This document shows, one piece after another, positions 34,520 to 43,026 of a stretch of 64,000 bases of DNA (the stretch's first letter is position 1; each line of letters begins with the position of its first letter). The notes under the pieces were generated by a model. The model was not told where the DNA came from. It worked only from the letters and a program-made list of their open reading frames with translations, and searched no databases. Made by a program: the position numbers and the translations under genes. Where the stretch lies: assembly GCA_030263475.1 (NCBI GenBank), contig SZPC01000003.1:186001-250000 (forward strand). Direction: 5' to 3'. This stretch comes from OLB4 sp002050165. GTDB lineage: Bacteria; Bacteroidota; Ignavibacteria; Tepidaquicellales; Tepidaquicellaceae.

Positions 34520-35293
34520 ATGAAAAAAGTAAAATTAAATTATAGCCATAAGAATTCAATCGCAACATTAATCCTTGACGACGGCAAAGGAAATATTCTT
34601 GATAATGTAATGATGAACGAAATACTGGAATGTTTCGCTGAATTCAGAGAAAAGAAAAACTTAAAGATGATTATCATTGAAGGCGCTGGCAAACACTTCT
34701 CATTTGGTGCAAGTGTTGAAGAACACACTAAAGCATTGGCCGGCTCCATGTTGAAAACTTTTCATAGTATTTTCAGAACTATCAGTGAAATTAAAATCCC
34801 GACACTTGCAAAAGTTTCCGGACAGTGCCTGGGCGGAGGTATGGAACTGGCATTAATGTGTAATTTGATTTTCGCTGATAAGACCGCAAAATTCGCCCAA
34901 CCTGAGATCACACTTGGTGTATTCCCCCCGCCAGCTTCATTGTTGCTTGAGTTGAAAATTGGGTACGCTAAAGCAGAAGAAATTTTATTAACCGGCAGAA
35001 CATATAACGCTGAAGAAGCCCTTGGACTCGGCTTTATTAACAAGGTGTTTGACGATAAGGAGGAATTGAACAAAGGAACGTTAAAATGGCTGACCGAATA
35101 TATTCTCCCAAAGAGTGCTTCCTCTCTAAGAATTGCAGTCTCTGCTATGCGCTTTAAATTCAATCATATCCTCAGCAATTTCCTGCCTTATCTGGAAGAA
35201 ATATATCTTGAAAAGCTTATGGAAACAAAAGACGCCAATGAAGGGATAAACGCATTTATTGAAAAAAGAAAGCCAGTCTGGAAAAATATGTGA
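34520..35293 (+). CDS. dch: Cyclohexa-1,5-diene-1-carbonyl-CoA hydratase
   Basis: Crotonase-family hydratase of about 257 aa that adds water to the dienoyl-CoA made by benzoyl-CoA reductase. The oxyanion-hole blocks are FSFGASVEEH and CLGGGMELALMCN; the segment QPEITLGVFPPPASLLL matches Dch rather than ordinary enoyl-CoA hydratases. I use the ATG at 34520, four bases after the oah stop; the frame is open upstream into oah, which is not meaningful. Last gene of the benzoyl-CoA operon; no intrinsic terminator is obvious in the 45 bp downstream. Confidence 0.9.
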   Translation: MKKVKLNYSHKNSIATLILDDGKGNILDNVMMNEILECFAEFREKKNLKMIIIEGAGKHFSFGASVEEHTKALAGSMLKTFHSIFRTISEIKIPTLAKVSGQCLGGGMELALMCNLIFADKTAKFAQPEITLGVFPPPASLLLELKIGYAKAEEILLTGRTYNAEEALGLGFINKVFDDKEELNKGTLKWLTEYILPKSASSLRIAVSAMRFKFNHILSNFLPYLEEIYLEKLMETKDANEGINAFIEKRKPVWKNM

Positions 35294-35338
35294 ACTTAAT
35301 TTATTACCTCATTAAATTTCTCTTAACTTATCTTTGGT

Positions 35339-36289
35339 ATGAAAACCGTCCTGATAACTGGTGCTGCAGGAAACCTCGGCGGGTTACTCTCAGAGTATTT
35401 GAAAGATTGTGAAGTGCAGCTAAATTTAATGGTTCATAAGAAACCTTTAAAATCCGGAATTGAAAAGCTGCCAAATGTTAAAATCTTTAAAGCTGACCTT
35501 CACGACCCTGATTCATTGGATTTGCCGCTTCAAAATGTGGACGTTGTAGTTCACTTCGCCGGTGTACTTTTCAAACATAATCCTGAAAAATTCCTTCCGG
35601 TTACGAATGTGATTTATTTTAAGAACCTTCTTACCAAGTGCATTGAACACCAGGTAAAGCGTGTAATACTTATTAGTTTTCCACATGTTGAGGGTGAGAC
35701 TACGCCTGATAATCCGGCAACGGGTCGTCTGGATGCTTCCCCTACTTCAATCCATGCAAAAACGAGGCTTGAAGAAGAGAAATTACTGTTCAAATTGTGT
35801 AATGGTACTGATACTGAACCGGTATCGTTGAGAGTTGGTATGGTGTATGGCAGGGGAATCCTTATGATTGACGGGGCAAGATGGTTCGCAAAATATTTTA
35901 TGCTTGGAGTATGGGAAAAGCCAACATGGATTCACCTGATTTCGACTATTGATTATCTTGAGGCAAACAAGCAGGCGATTTTCAAAGACAATATTAAGGG
36001 TATTTACCATATAGGCGATGAAGGGGTTCAGACCTTGCAACAATTTCTGGACGATGCAACCCATCACTGGGGATACAAAAAACCATGGCGAATGCCCGTT
36101 GGCTTAATAATGGCTGCTGCCGGAATGTTCGAATTCTTTTCGAAGGTGTTTAATATAAGAAGCCCGCTTACGCGCGATTTCATCCGGATTGGTTTACCTT
36201 CTTATTATGGCGATACTTCAAGAATGCGTAAAGAGTTGCTGCCTGTATTAAAATATAAAACTTATAAAGAGGGGATTCATACACTTTAA
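35339..36289 (+). CDS. NAD(P)-dependent epimerase/dehydratase (extended SDR)
   Basis: Rossmann-fold protein of 316 aa with the extended-SDR cofactor motif TGAAGNLGG at residues 7-15 and VVHFAGV after the fourth strand. The canonical YxxxK is replaced by the atypical segment SIHAKTRLEEEKLL, so classical SDR catalysis is doubtful. It probably acts on a nucleotide sugar, lipid or quinone, or senses cofactor. It follows the bcr operon on the same strand after 45 bp but looks like a separate unit. Confidence 0.75.
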   Translation: MKTVLITGAAGNLGGLLSEYLKDCEVQLNLMVHKKPLKSGIEKLPNVKIFKADLHDPDSLDLPLQNVDVVVHFAGVLFKHNPEKFLPVTNVIYFKNLLTKCIEHQVKRVILISFPHVEGETTPDNPATGRLDASPTSIHAKTRLEEEKLLFKLCNGTDTEPVSLRVGMVYGRGILMIDGARWFAKYFMLGVWEKPTWIHLISTIDYLEANKQAIFKDNIKGIYHIGDEGVQTLQQFLDDATHHWGYKKPWRMPVGLIMAAAGMFEFFSKVFNIRSPLTRDFIRIGLPSYYGDTSRMRKELLPVLKYKTYKEGIHTL

Positions 36290-36355
36290 GGTTGTTAAAA
36301 ATTACTAATTGACCTGCAATAAACTATGTCAATTTCACGTTTATAACGTACTTCA

Positions 36356-36979
36356 ATGAAACTTTTCAACCGGGAAAAACACTGGGAACACATTTACAAC
36401 ACTAGAAAAGCGGAAGAGACAAGCTGGTACCAACCCACGCCTTCAACCTCACTTGAGTTTATCAGTAAATTCAGGTTAACTCCGGAGGCGAAAATTATTG
36501 ATGTCGGCGGCGGTGACAGTCTCTTGATAGATAATTTAATTGACCTTGGTTTTAAAGACCTGACAGTACTGGATATCTCAATATCGGCCATAAACCGTGC
36601 ACGGGCTAGATTAGGGAAGCGTGGAGATTTTGTAAAGTGGGTTAATTCAGATATTACAAAATATTTTCCTGAATCACCTTTTGATTTATGGCACGATAGA
36701 GCAACATTCCATTTTTTAACGGATGAGAAAGATATTAACAGTTACATACAAGTTGCAAAACGTGGGATAAAGTCTGCAGGTATAATGCTCATTGCAACAT
36801 TTTCAAAAACTGCACCGGACAATTGCAGTGGATTGCCCGTAAAAAAATATTCCCGGGCATCGCTTTCAGCTGTAATGTCAGCGCATTTTAAGAAGTTGAA
36901 ATGCGTTTCAGTAAACCACATTACGCCTTTTAATACCGTTCAGAACTTTACATTTTGTTCCTTTAAAAAAACTGGTTAA
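36356..36979 (+). CDS. Class I SAM-dependent methyltransferase
   Basis: Protein of 207 aa with a methyltransferase fold: motif I IIDVGGGDSLLIDNL, the acidic end of strand 2 VLDISISAI, and DLWHDRATFHFL after strand 4. The N-terminal HWEHIYNTRKAEETSWYQ resembles small-molecule methyltransferases of the TehB/thiopurine type. The substrate is unknown. A 7-bp-arm inverted repeat (36307-36334) lies upstream in the 66-bp intergenic gap. Confidence 0.78.
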   Translation: MKLFNREKHWEHIYNTRKAEETSWYQPTPSTSLEFISKFRLTPEAKIIDVGGGDSLLIDNLIDLGFKDLTVLDISISAINRARARLGKRGDFVKWVNSDITKYFPESPFDLWHDRATFHFLTDEKDINSYIQVAKRGIKSAGIMLIATFSKTAPDNCSGLPVKKYSRASLSAVMSAHFKKLKCVSVNHITPFNTVQNFTFCSFKKTG

Positions 36980-37001
36980 CAGTTTTAAAATAAAAATTAA
37001 A

Positions 37002-37625
37002 ATGCGATTATTCTTTAAAATTCCCCTTATTAACAATATACAAAAAAACAGCTGTATTTTGCTTGCTCTATTTGTATTAAGCACTTTGAACCTTTATGCG
37101 CAGGTTAACTATAAACCATCATCTGGATATTCAGGTATTATTACAGATAGTAAGGATTATCTAGAAAGATTTCGGCCGTCTGAATCAACTTCAAATATTA
37201 GTTTCTTGCTACTCGGCGCTACATCTCTTTTAGGACCAACTCTGGTTTTCGAGAATGGTAATACTTATTTGGGTTTTTCAAAAGGAGTATCAGTTTCAAA
37301 AGCTGGATACGGAAGGTTTACACTTGACTACACGCATGTTTTTAAAAATGAAAACCAAAATCAATTCAGGCTTTCGTATGATTATGATTTCCCGGTTTTC
37401 GGTAGCGACTTCATCGTTCTCATAGCATCAGCTGGTGTAGGTTACTTCAACGATACTAAAAATAATGGTTGGCTCGCTCAGGGGTCAACTGGTGGACTCA
37501 TACTAATAGATGATAATATTGTGTACTATCCTTTTATCCGTTATAGACACACTTTCATCCCAAAAAATAATAAATCTGATATTGACGATATATCTTTAAG
37601 TTCAGCCGTAATATTTTATTTCTGA
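37002..37625 (+). CDS. Exported protein, probable small outer-membrane beta-barrel
   Basis: Not recognised as a named family. The 207-aa product starts with a basic segment and a hydrophobic signal sequence (ILLALFVLSTLNLYAQ), with a likely cleavage after YAQ as is typical of Bacteroidota exports. The remainder alternates polar and aromatic residues in short strands (GRFTLDYTHVF, QFRLSYDYDF, YYPFIRYRHTF) and ends with a hydrophobic strand and terminal Phe (SSAVIFYF), the usual C-terminal signature of an outer-membrane barrel. Confidence 0.6.
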   Translation: MRLFFKIPLINNIQKNSCILLALFVLSTLNLYAQVNYKPSSGYSGIITDSKDYLERFRPSESTSNISFLLLGATSLLGPTLVFENGNTYLGFSKGVSVSKAGYGRFTLDYTHVFKNENQNQFRLSYDYDFPVFGSDFIVLIASAGVGYFNDTKNNGWLAQGSTGGLILIDDNIVYYPFIRYRHTFIPKNNKSDIDDISLSSAVIFYF

Positions 37626-37757
37626 AATATTGAAATGGAAACTTTTCGCTTAAAATTAAATCGCAACTTTTGAGTTTTAAGAAATTCTTTGAAGTAATGG
37701 TGAATGCGGATATAGTAATGCGTATATTGAATGTAAACTTAAATCCTGTATATAATG

Positions 37758-37829
37758 TACCCCCGAGAGGATTCGAACCTCTAAATCCTGATCCGTAGTC
37801 AGGTGGTTTATCCATTAGCCTACGGGGGC
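37758..37829 (-). tRNA. tRNA-Arg (anticodon ACG)
   Basis: Cloverleaf readable on the minus strand: acceptor GCCCCCG pairs with CGGGGGT (first pair G-U), anticodon stem CCTGA/TCAGG with loop CTACGGA giving anticodon ACG, and T arm AGAGG/CCTCT around TTCGAAT. The D stem GGCT/AACC has one C-A mismatch. No CCA is encoded. A34 would need TadA deamination to read CGN codons. Confidence 0.92.
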
Positions 37830-37897
37830 AGACTTAAAAATAATTTAACTTATCAGCTTAATCAATTTATTAAGATTATCTAAACCTTTTTGTTTAA

Positions 37898-38539
37898 GTG
37901 GACATCAAGTTTCAATATTTTAAGACACAGCGGATAGCACGGGTTTTCACTAATGTAGTAAAACCAAGCAATGTCAAGAAAATCATATTTGCATTTCATG
38001 GATACGGACAACTTGCTAACAATTTTATTTCTTCACTAACATTTCTCGATAATGGGAATACTCTAATTATTGCCCCTGAAGGTCTATCCAGGTTTTATAA
38101 TTCAGATAAAATTGGTGCCTCATGGATGACAAGCGAGGACAGAAATAATGAAATTCTGGATTACATAAATTACCTTTCCGGGGTTTACGATGAGATATCA
38201 TCCATCCCTGAAATGTCTGAGCCTGAAATCGTTATTCTTGGGTTTTCACAAGGCGGACATACAGCAGCACGGTTTTGCGCCCATTCCGGGAAAAGGGTTA
38301 ATAAACTATTATTATGTTCATCAACTTTTCCGGATGATATACAACAGAGACATCTATCATCCTCCTTTTCAAATACTGAGATTTATTTTATCTCCGGAAC
38401 GAACGATAAAATCTCACCTCAAAGCGAAATTTATGCATCAGCACAAGTATTAAAAGATCTAAATTTAAATTTCAAAATTATAAATTTTGAAGGTGGTCAC
38501 CAAATCAGCTCAGAAAAAGTTTTAGATATAATCGGCTAA
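37898..38539 (+). CDS. Alpha/beta hydrolase, phospholipase/carboxylesterase family
   Basis: Serine hydrolase of 213 aa with the oxyanion segment FAFHGYGQ, nucleophile elbow GFSQGGHTA, a downstream Asp in ISGTNDKIS and catalytic His in FEGGHQIS. This triad layout fits the carboxylesterase/phospholipase YpfH group. The start is GTG at 37898. No signal peptide, so it is cytoplasmic. Convergent with rpoD; the hairpin between them terminates the rpoD side. Confidence 0.78.
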   Translation: MDIKFQYFKTQRIARVFTNVVKPSNVKKIIFAFHGYGQLANNFISSLTFLDNGNTLIIAPEGLSRFYNSDKIGASWMTSEDRNNEILDYINYLSGVYDEISSIPEMSEPEIVILGFSQGGHTAARFCAHSGKRVNKLLLCSSTFPDDIQQRHLSSSFSNTEIYFISGTNDKISPQSEIYASAQVLKDLNLNFKIINFEGGHQISSEKVLDIIG

Positions 38540-38554
38540 ACGGCGTTCACATTC

Positions 38555-38582
38555 AAAAAAAAACAGCCCGGTAAACGGGCTG
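38555..38582 (-). terminator. Intrinsic terminator of rpoD
   Basis: A perfect 7-bp stem CAGCCCG (38564-38570) / CGGGCTG (38576-38582) with a 5-base loop is followed on the minus strand by a run of nine Ts (38555-38563). It lies 31 bp past the rpoD stop. Confidence 0.88.
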
Positions 38583-38612
38583 AAAATTCTTCTACAATTT
38601 ATAAATATTATA

Positions 38613-39467
38613 TTACCCTAAGTAGGTTTTCAACGGTCGGCTTCGTGATGCTTGTCTTAATCGTCTGATTGCCTTCTCCTTAATTTGCCTTACTCTCTCA
38701 CGGGTTAATTTATATTTATCCCCGATCTCCTCTAAAGTAAGCGGATTCTCCTGAGCAAGACCGTAATACAATTTTACAACTTCTTTCTCCCTTTGTGAAA
38801 GCGTATCGAGCGCTCTTTCGATTTCAATCCTCAATGAATCTTTCATCAGACTGGCATCCGGCATTTTTTCTGCTTTGTCCGGCATTATATCCAACAACTT
38901 CGTATCTTCACCGTGAGCACTGGGAGCGTCCATAGATATGTGCCCACCTGAATTCTTGAGAGTTTCCTGAACCTCGTAAACTGACATATCAAGCTCGGTA
39001 GCGATTTCCAGAACATTTGGTGTACGCTCATTATTTTGTTCTAATTCACTGATGGTTTTTGCAATTTTACTTTTTTGTTGGACAATATTTAGTGGCAATC
39101 TGACAACCCTCGATTGCTCTGCAAGAGCCTGAAGTATGGACTGCCTGATCCACCAAACGGCATAGGAGATAAATTTAAAACCGCGCGTTTCATCAAATTT
39201 ATTCGCCGCTTTTATTAAACCGAGATTTCCTTCATTTATAAGGTCGTTCAATGATAACCCCTGATTCTGATACTGTTTTGCAACACTAACAACGAATCTT
39301 AGATTTGACTGAACCAATTTATCAAGTGCTGCTTTTTCACCTTTTCTTATCCGTTTCGCACATTCAATCTCTTCCGCTACCGAAAGCGGTGTAGTCTTAC
39401 TTATTTCCTTAAGATAAATATCAGTTGACTGATTTTCTCTACTTGTATATTGTTTCCCAAGTTTCAT
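38613..39467 (-). CDS. rpoD: Primary sigma factor RpoD/SigA, short form
   Basis: Sigma-70 of 284 aa with regions 1.2 to 4.2 but no region 1.1: NLRFVVSVAKQYQNQGLSLN, then DLINEGNLGLIKAA (region 2.1-2.2), KFISYAVWWIRQSILQAL (2.3-2.4), SMDAPSAHGED (3.1-3.2) and LTRERVRQIKEKAIRRLRQ (region 4.2 helix-turn-helix). The length and lack of region 1.1 match the Bacteroidota-type primary sigma, which reads TAnnTTTG/TTTG promoters. A single-gene unit with its own terminator. Confidence 0.95.
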   Translation of the reverse strand: MKLGKQYTSRENQSTDIYLKEISKTTPLSVAEEIECAKRIRKGEKAALDKLVQSNLRFVVSVAKQYQNQGLSLNDLINEGNLGLIKAANKFDETRGFKFISYAVWWIRQSILQALAEQSRVVRLPLNIVQQKSKIAKTISELEQNNERTPNVLEIATELDMSVYEVQETLKNSGGHISMDAPSAHGEDTKLLDIMPDKAEKMPDASLMKDSLRIEIERALDTLSQREKEVVKLYYGLAQENPLTLEEIGDKYKLTRERVRQIKEKAIRRLRQASRSRPLKTYLG

Positions 39468-39870
39468 AATGGATTTATTTGATTTTGTTTCCTTTTAAAC
39501 GGGATTGAAATTTAATCCACAACATTAACAGAGTTCGCTCAAAATAATTTTTGAAGACTTCAATTTCAACAACAACTTTTAATCGGATTAATTCCTTTTT
39601 TGTAATTAGCCAGGTAACAAAATAAGGAACTTAAAGAATTTGAAAAAAGTTCACTGCTCGTCAATTACTGCGTAAATTCCCCTCCGGGGTAACGGTCAGA
39701 TTCGGATTGATCTGCGTTTAAAAAACTCTAAATAATATTAACGAAAGTGTATTTGGTTATAATAACGAAAGCGAAGATTTAAACTTTCTTCGCTGTAAAC
39801 TTCATGAGAACTCCTGAAACATTACACGCAAGCGAACTCACATGTTTCAAAAATTTTCGGAATTCTTTCC
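39468..39870. other. Intergenic region between rplW and rpoD, no gene seen
   Basis: About 400 bp without a supportable coding region or tRNA. Both flanking genes are on the minus strand, so it must hold the 3' end of the str-S10 transcript and the rpoD promoter. I see an 8-bp hairpin at 39770-39794. The rplB gene that normally follows rplW is not here. Confidence 0.6.
39770..39794 (-). terminator. Probable terminator of the str-tuf-S10 operon
   Basis: Perfect 8-bp stem AGCGAAGA (39770-39777) / TCTTCGCT (39787-39794) with a 9-base loop, followed on the minus strand by a T-rich but interrupted tract (TTCGTTATTAT). It lies 77 bp past the rplW stop. Confidence 0.5.
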
Positions 39871-40167
39871 CTAACTGGCTTCTCCGAAAAAGTCTATGTT
39901 ATCATCTTTATGCAAAGTAACAAATGCTTTTTTCTTGTCCGCTCTATATCCTTCATATCTTCCGCGCCTCGTCAACATTTCTTTTTTCTTCCCTTTTAAG
40001 ATTAAAGTCCTTACATTGGTTACCCTAACCTTAAATTTTTTTTCAACTGCGTCTTTAATTTCAATTTTATTGGCATTTTTTGTTACTTCAAATACATAAA
40101 CATTTCTCGCATCCTGAAGATTGGTGTTCTTTTCGGTTATCAGAGGTCTTTTCAATATTAGTTTCAT
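39871..40167 (-). CDS. rplW: 50S ribosomal protein L23
   Basis: Ribosomal protein L23 (98 aa), which sits at the peptide exit tunnel and docks trigger factor and SRP. The N-terminus LILKRPLITEKNTNLQ and KIEIKDAVEKKFKVRVTNVRT are the family hallmarks. It overlaps no gene, starts 1 bp after rplD, and is the last gene of this ribosomal run: the usual successor rplB is absent downstream. Confidence 0.96.
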   Translation of the reverse strand: MKLILKRPLITEKNTNLQDARNVYVFEVTKNANKIEIKDAVEKKFKVRVTNVRTLILKGKKKEMLTRRGRYEGYRADKKKAFVTLHKDDNIDFFGEAS

Positions 40168-40168
40168 T

Positions 40169-40798
40169 TTATGCTAATAAACTTTTGCAAAGATTTTCAA
40201 CTGCTGATTTCTGGAGTAAAATCATTTTGTTGTTTAATAAATCATAAGTTGCGACCTTATCGGAAATTTTCACGTCGCACTTCGGTAAATTCCTACCGGA
40301 TTTATACAGACTCGAATTATTCTCCGGCAAAAGGAGCAGAGTTTTTGTCGTTTCAAGTTTGAGCGCTTTCAGAATTGAATGGAGATCTTTTGTCTTTGGA
40401 TTTTCAAATTTAAAATCTTCAACAACTTTAATTTGATTCTCTTTAGCTTTAATTGACAGCGCACTTTTTCTGGCAAGTCTTGCAGCTTTCTTTGGTAAAG
40501 ATAACCTGTAATATCTCGGCTTAGGGCCAAAAATAGTACCACCACCTGCCATCAAAGGTGACCGGCTGGTTCCTTGTCTTGCTCTACCGGTTCCCTTTTG
40601 TCTGAACGGTTTCTTACCGCCACCCTTTACTTCAGACCGCTCTTTAGCTTTGCTGGTACCCTGCCTCTGATTCGTCAGAAATACTCTCACCGCCTGGTAA
40701 ATAAGGTGATTGTTCGGCTCAATATTAAAAATCTCATCCGGTAAATTTACCGTTTCAGATGATTCTGTGCCGTCAATTTTATAAACTTTGAGTTCCAT
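40169..40798 (-). CDS. rplD: 50S ribosomal protein L4
   Basis: Ribosomal protein L4 (209 aa), early assembly protein with a tunnel-lining extended loop: KERSEVKGGGKKPFRQKGTG, then RARQGTSRSPLMAGGGTIFG. Normal length. It lies between rplC (2 bp away) and rplW in the conserved S10 order. In some bacteria L4 autoregulates this operon; no leader structure is visible here. Confidence 0.97.
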   Translation of the reverse strand: MELKVYKIDGTESSETVNLPDEIFNIEPNNHLIYQAVRVFLTNQRQGTSKAKERSEVKGGGKKPFRQKGTGRARQGTSRSPLMAGGGTIFGPKPRYYRLSLPKKAARLARKSALSIKAKENQIKVVEDFKFENPKTKDLHSILKALKLETTKTLLLLPENNSSLYKSGRNLPKCDVKISDKVATYDLLNNKMILLQKSAVENLCKSLLA

Positions 40799-40800
40799 TG

Positions 40801-41421
40801 TTAATCCTTTAAAATTTCTACCAAACTATTTATTGCACCTGGGACAGCTCCTTTAATCAGAAGTAGATTTGAATCATCAAATACCTTTATCACTTTTAAA
40901 TTTCTTACAGTAGTTTTATTACCACCCATTCTACCTGCCATTTTCAGACCTTTGAAAACTCTCGATGGATAAGAGCTTTGTCCTATTGAACCAGGCGCCC
41001 TCGAACGATCACTTTGGCCGTGCGTCTGTACTCCACCACCGAACCCATGCCTCTTCATTACACCTTGAAAACCTTTACCCTTCGATATTCCGGAAACCTT
41101 TACCTTATCACCGGATTTGAATAAATTTACTTTAATCGAATCACCCGGTTTTTCTTCACTAACGGGATAGTCTCTGATTTCGTGCAAATACCTTTGCGGT
41201 GCAATATTCAACTTTGAGAATACTACACGCTGTGGTTTATTTACATTCTTTTCATGTTTAGTACCAAAACCCAATTGAACCGCATTATATCCGTCCTTTT
41301 CGAGGGTTTTGATTTGTGTTATATGGCAAGGACCCGCTTCAATTACCGTACAGGGAACAGCTTCCCCGTTATCGGTAAAAAATGTGGTCATTCCTAACTT
41401 TTTACCTAAAATTCCAACCAT
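40801..41421 (-). CDS. rplC: 50S ribosomal protein L3
   Basis: Ribosomal protein L3 (206 aa), which binds near the peptidyl-transferase centre. The start MVGILGKKLGMTTFFTDNGE and the central loop GKGFQGVMKRHGFGGG, HGQSDRSRAPGSIGQ and GRMGGNKTTVRNLK are diagnostic. It follows rpsJ after 21 bp. Confidence 0.97.
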   Translation of the reverse strand: MVGILGKKLGMTTFFTDNGEAVPCTVIEAGPCHITQIKTLEKDGYNAVQLGFGTKHEKNVNKPQRVVFSKLNIAPQRYLHEIRDYPVSEEKPGDSIKVNLFKSGDKVKVSGISKGKGFQGVMKRHGFGGGVQTHGQSDRSRAPGSIGQSSYPSRVFKGLKMAGRMGGNKTTVRNLKVIKVFDDSNLLLIKGAVPGAINSLVEILKD

Positions 41422-41442
41422 GATTATAATTGTTTACTGAAC

Positions 41443-41751
41443 TTAAACCTTTAATTCGATTTCAACACCACCGGGTGGATCAAGTTTGGTTAATGCATCT
41501 ACCGTTTTAGACGATGAATTTAAAATGTCAATTAACCTCTTGTGTGACCTGGTTTCAAATTGCTCTCTCGATTTCTTGTCAACATGCGGCGACCTTAAAA
41601 CAGTATAGACGTTCTTTTTGGTTGGGAGTGGAATTGGTCCGCTCACAATTGCACCGGTTTGCTTAATCGTCTTTATAATTCGCTCAGTCCATTTATCGAG
41701 CAGGTTGTGATCGTAAGATTTAAGCTTTATTCTAATTTTTTGGGATGTCAC
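41443..41751 (-). CDS. rpsJ: 30S ribosomal protein S10
   Basis: Ribosomal protein S10/NusE (102 aa), in the 30S head and in antitermination complexes. KIRIKLKSYDHNLLD, SGPIPLPTKK and the C-terminal LDPPGGVEIELKV are diagnostic. The start codon is GTG (41751). It lies 23 bp after tuf, joining the str and S10 segments in one run. Confidence 0.97.
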   Translation of the reverse strand: MTSQKIRIKLKSYDHNLLDKWTERIIKTIKQTGAIVSGPIPLPTKKNVYTVLRSPHVDKKSREQFETRSHKRLIDILNSSSKTVDALTKLDPPGGVEIELKV

Positions 41752-41774
41752 TTAGTTGCGATTTACGTTTTGTT

Positions 41775-42986
41775 TTACTTTACGATTTTAGTTACAAGTC
41801 CCGCACCAACAGTTCTGCCACCTTCCCTGATAGCAAATTTCAAACCAACTTCCATAGCAATCGGAGCAATGAGCTTTATCTTTAATCCTTCAACGTTGTC
41901 ACCAGGCATTACCATCTGTACACCTTCAGGTAAAGTTACTTCACCCGTAACATCAGTCGTTCTGAAATAAAACTGAGGTCTGTAGTTTGTTGAAAAAGGT
42001 GTATGTCTTCCACCTTCTTCTTTTGACAAGATATAAACCTGACCTTCAAATTCAGTGTGCGGCGTTATTGAACCGGGCTTTGCAAGTACCATTCCCCTTT
42101 CAATCTCTTTTTTATCCACACCTCTCAGAAGCAATCCGCAGTTGTATCCGGCAACAGCTTCAGTAAGTTCTTTGTTGAACATCTCAGCGCCGGTAACTAC
42201 AGTTTTCTTGTTTTGGCCGAGTCCGATAAGTTCTACTTCGTCACTTACTTTTACTTTACCTCTCTCAATTCTACCGGTTGCAACCGTACCTCTACCTGTA
42301 ATTGAGAATACGTCCTCAACTGACATGAGGAATGGTTTATCAACTTCCCTTTGCGGTTCGTCTATGTATGAATCAACGGCATCCATTAATTCGAAAATAC
42401 ATTTTGCCCTTTCATCATCCGCTCCGGCTGTGTCTTCCAAAGCAGCTTCCATAGCCTTGAGCGCTGAACCGTGTATTACCGGAATTTCATCACCCGGGAA
42501 TTCATATTTTGAAAGCAACTCCCTGACTTCGATTTCAACAAGCTCAATTAGTTCGGGATCTGCAATGTCAACCTTGTTAAGGAATACAACAATTTTAGGA
42601 ACGCCAACCTGTCTTGCAAGAAGGATGTGTTCACGGGTTTGCGGCATTGGTCCGTCAGTTGCTGCAACAACAAGAATTGCACCATCCATTTGAGCAGCAC
42701 CGGTAATCATATTTTTAACATAGTCAGCGTGTCCGGGACAGTCAACGTGAGCGTAGTGCCTTTTGTCTGTTTCATATTCAACGTGCGAAGTTGCAATAGT
42801 AATACCCCTTGCTTTCTCTTCAGGAGCTTTATCAATGTCATCGAACTTTTTGACATTTTTAACTAATCCTTTTTTCGCGAGGGTAATGTTGATTGCAGCG
42901 GTAAGAGTGGTTTTACCGTGGTCAACGTGGCCGATTGTTCCGATGTTTACGTGCGGTTTTGAAACATCATATTTCTCTTTTGCCAT
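41775..42986 (-). CDS. tuf: Elongation factor Tu
   Basis: EF-Tu (403 aa), the GTPase that delivers aminoacyl-tRNA to the ribosome. G1 loop GHVDHGKTTLTAAI, switch-region RGITIATSHVEYE, G3 DCPGHADYVKNMITGAAQMD, G4 NKVD and C-terminal MVMPGDNVEG, RTVGAG. Preceded on the same strand by a tRNA-Ile gene and followed by rpsJ. It is the only tuf copy in the window. Confidence 0.98.
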   Translation of the reverse strand: MAKEKYDVSKPHVNIGTIGHVDHGKTTLTAAINITLAKKGLVKNVKKFDDIDKAPEEKARGITIATSHVEYETDKRHYAHVDCPGHADYVKNMITGAAQMDGAILVVAATDGPMPQTREHILLARQVGVPKIVVFLNKVDIADPELIELVEIEVRELLSKYEFPGDEIPVIHGSALKAMEAALEDTAGADDERAKCIFELMDAVDSYIDEPQREVDKPFLMSVEDVFSITGRGTVATGRIERGKVKVSDEVELIGLGQNKKTVVTGAEMFNKELTEAVAGYNCGLLLRGVDKKEIERGMVLAKPGSITPHTEFEGQVYILSKEEGGRHTPFSTNYRPQFYFRTTDVTGEVTLPEGVQMVMPGDNVEGLKIKLIAPIAMEVGLKFAIREGGRTVGAGLVTKIVK

Positions 42987-43026
42987 TAAAGATTTCTCCT
43001 TATTTCTTTTTTTATTTTTTAATTTG

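Noticed and set aside
35329..35336. TATCTTTG as a Bacteroidota -7 promoter element for the epimerase gene
   Set aside because: It matches TAnnTTTG but lies only two bases before the ATG and has no TTTG partner at the right distance; the same octamer occurs at 62657-62664 on a strand with no gene.
39780..39820. A very short minus-strand frame (MKFTAKKV) after rplW
   Set aside because: Eight codons overlapping a terminator-like hairpin, with no family match and no resemblance to the start of rplB.
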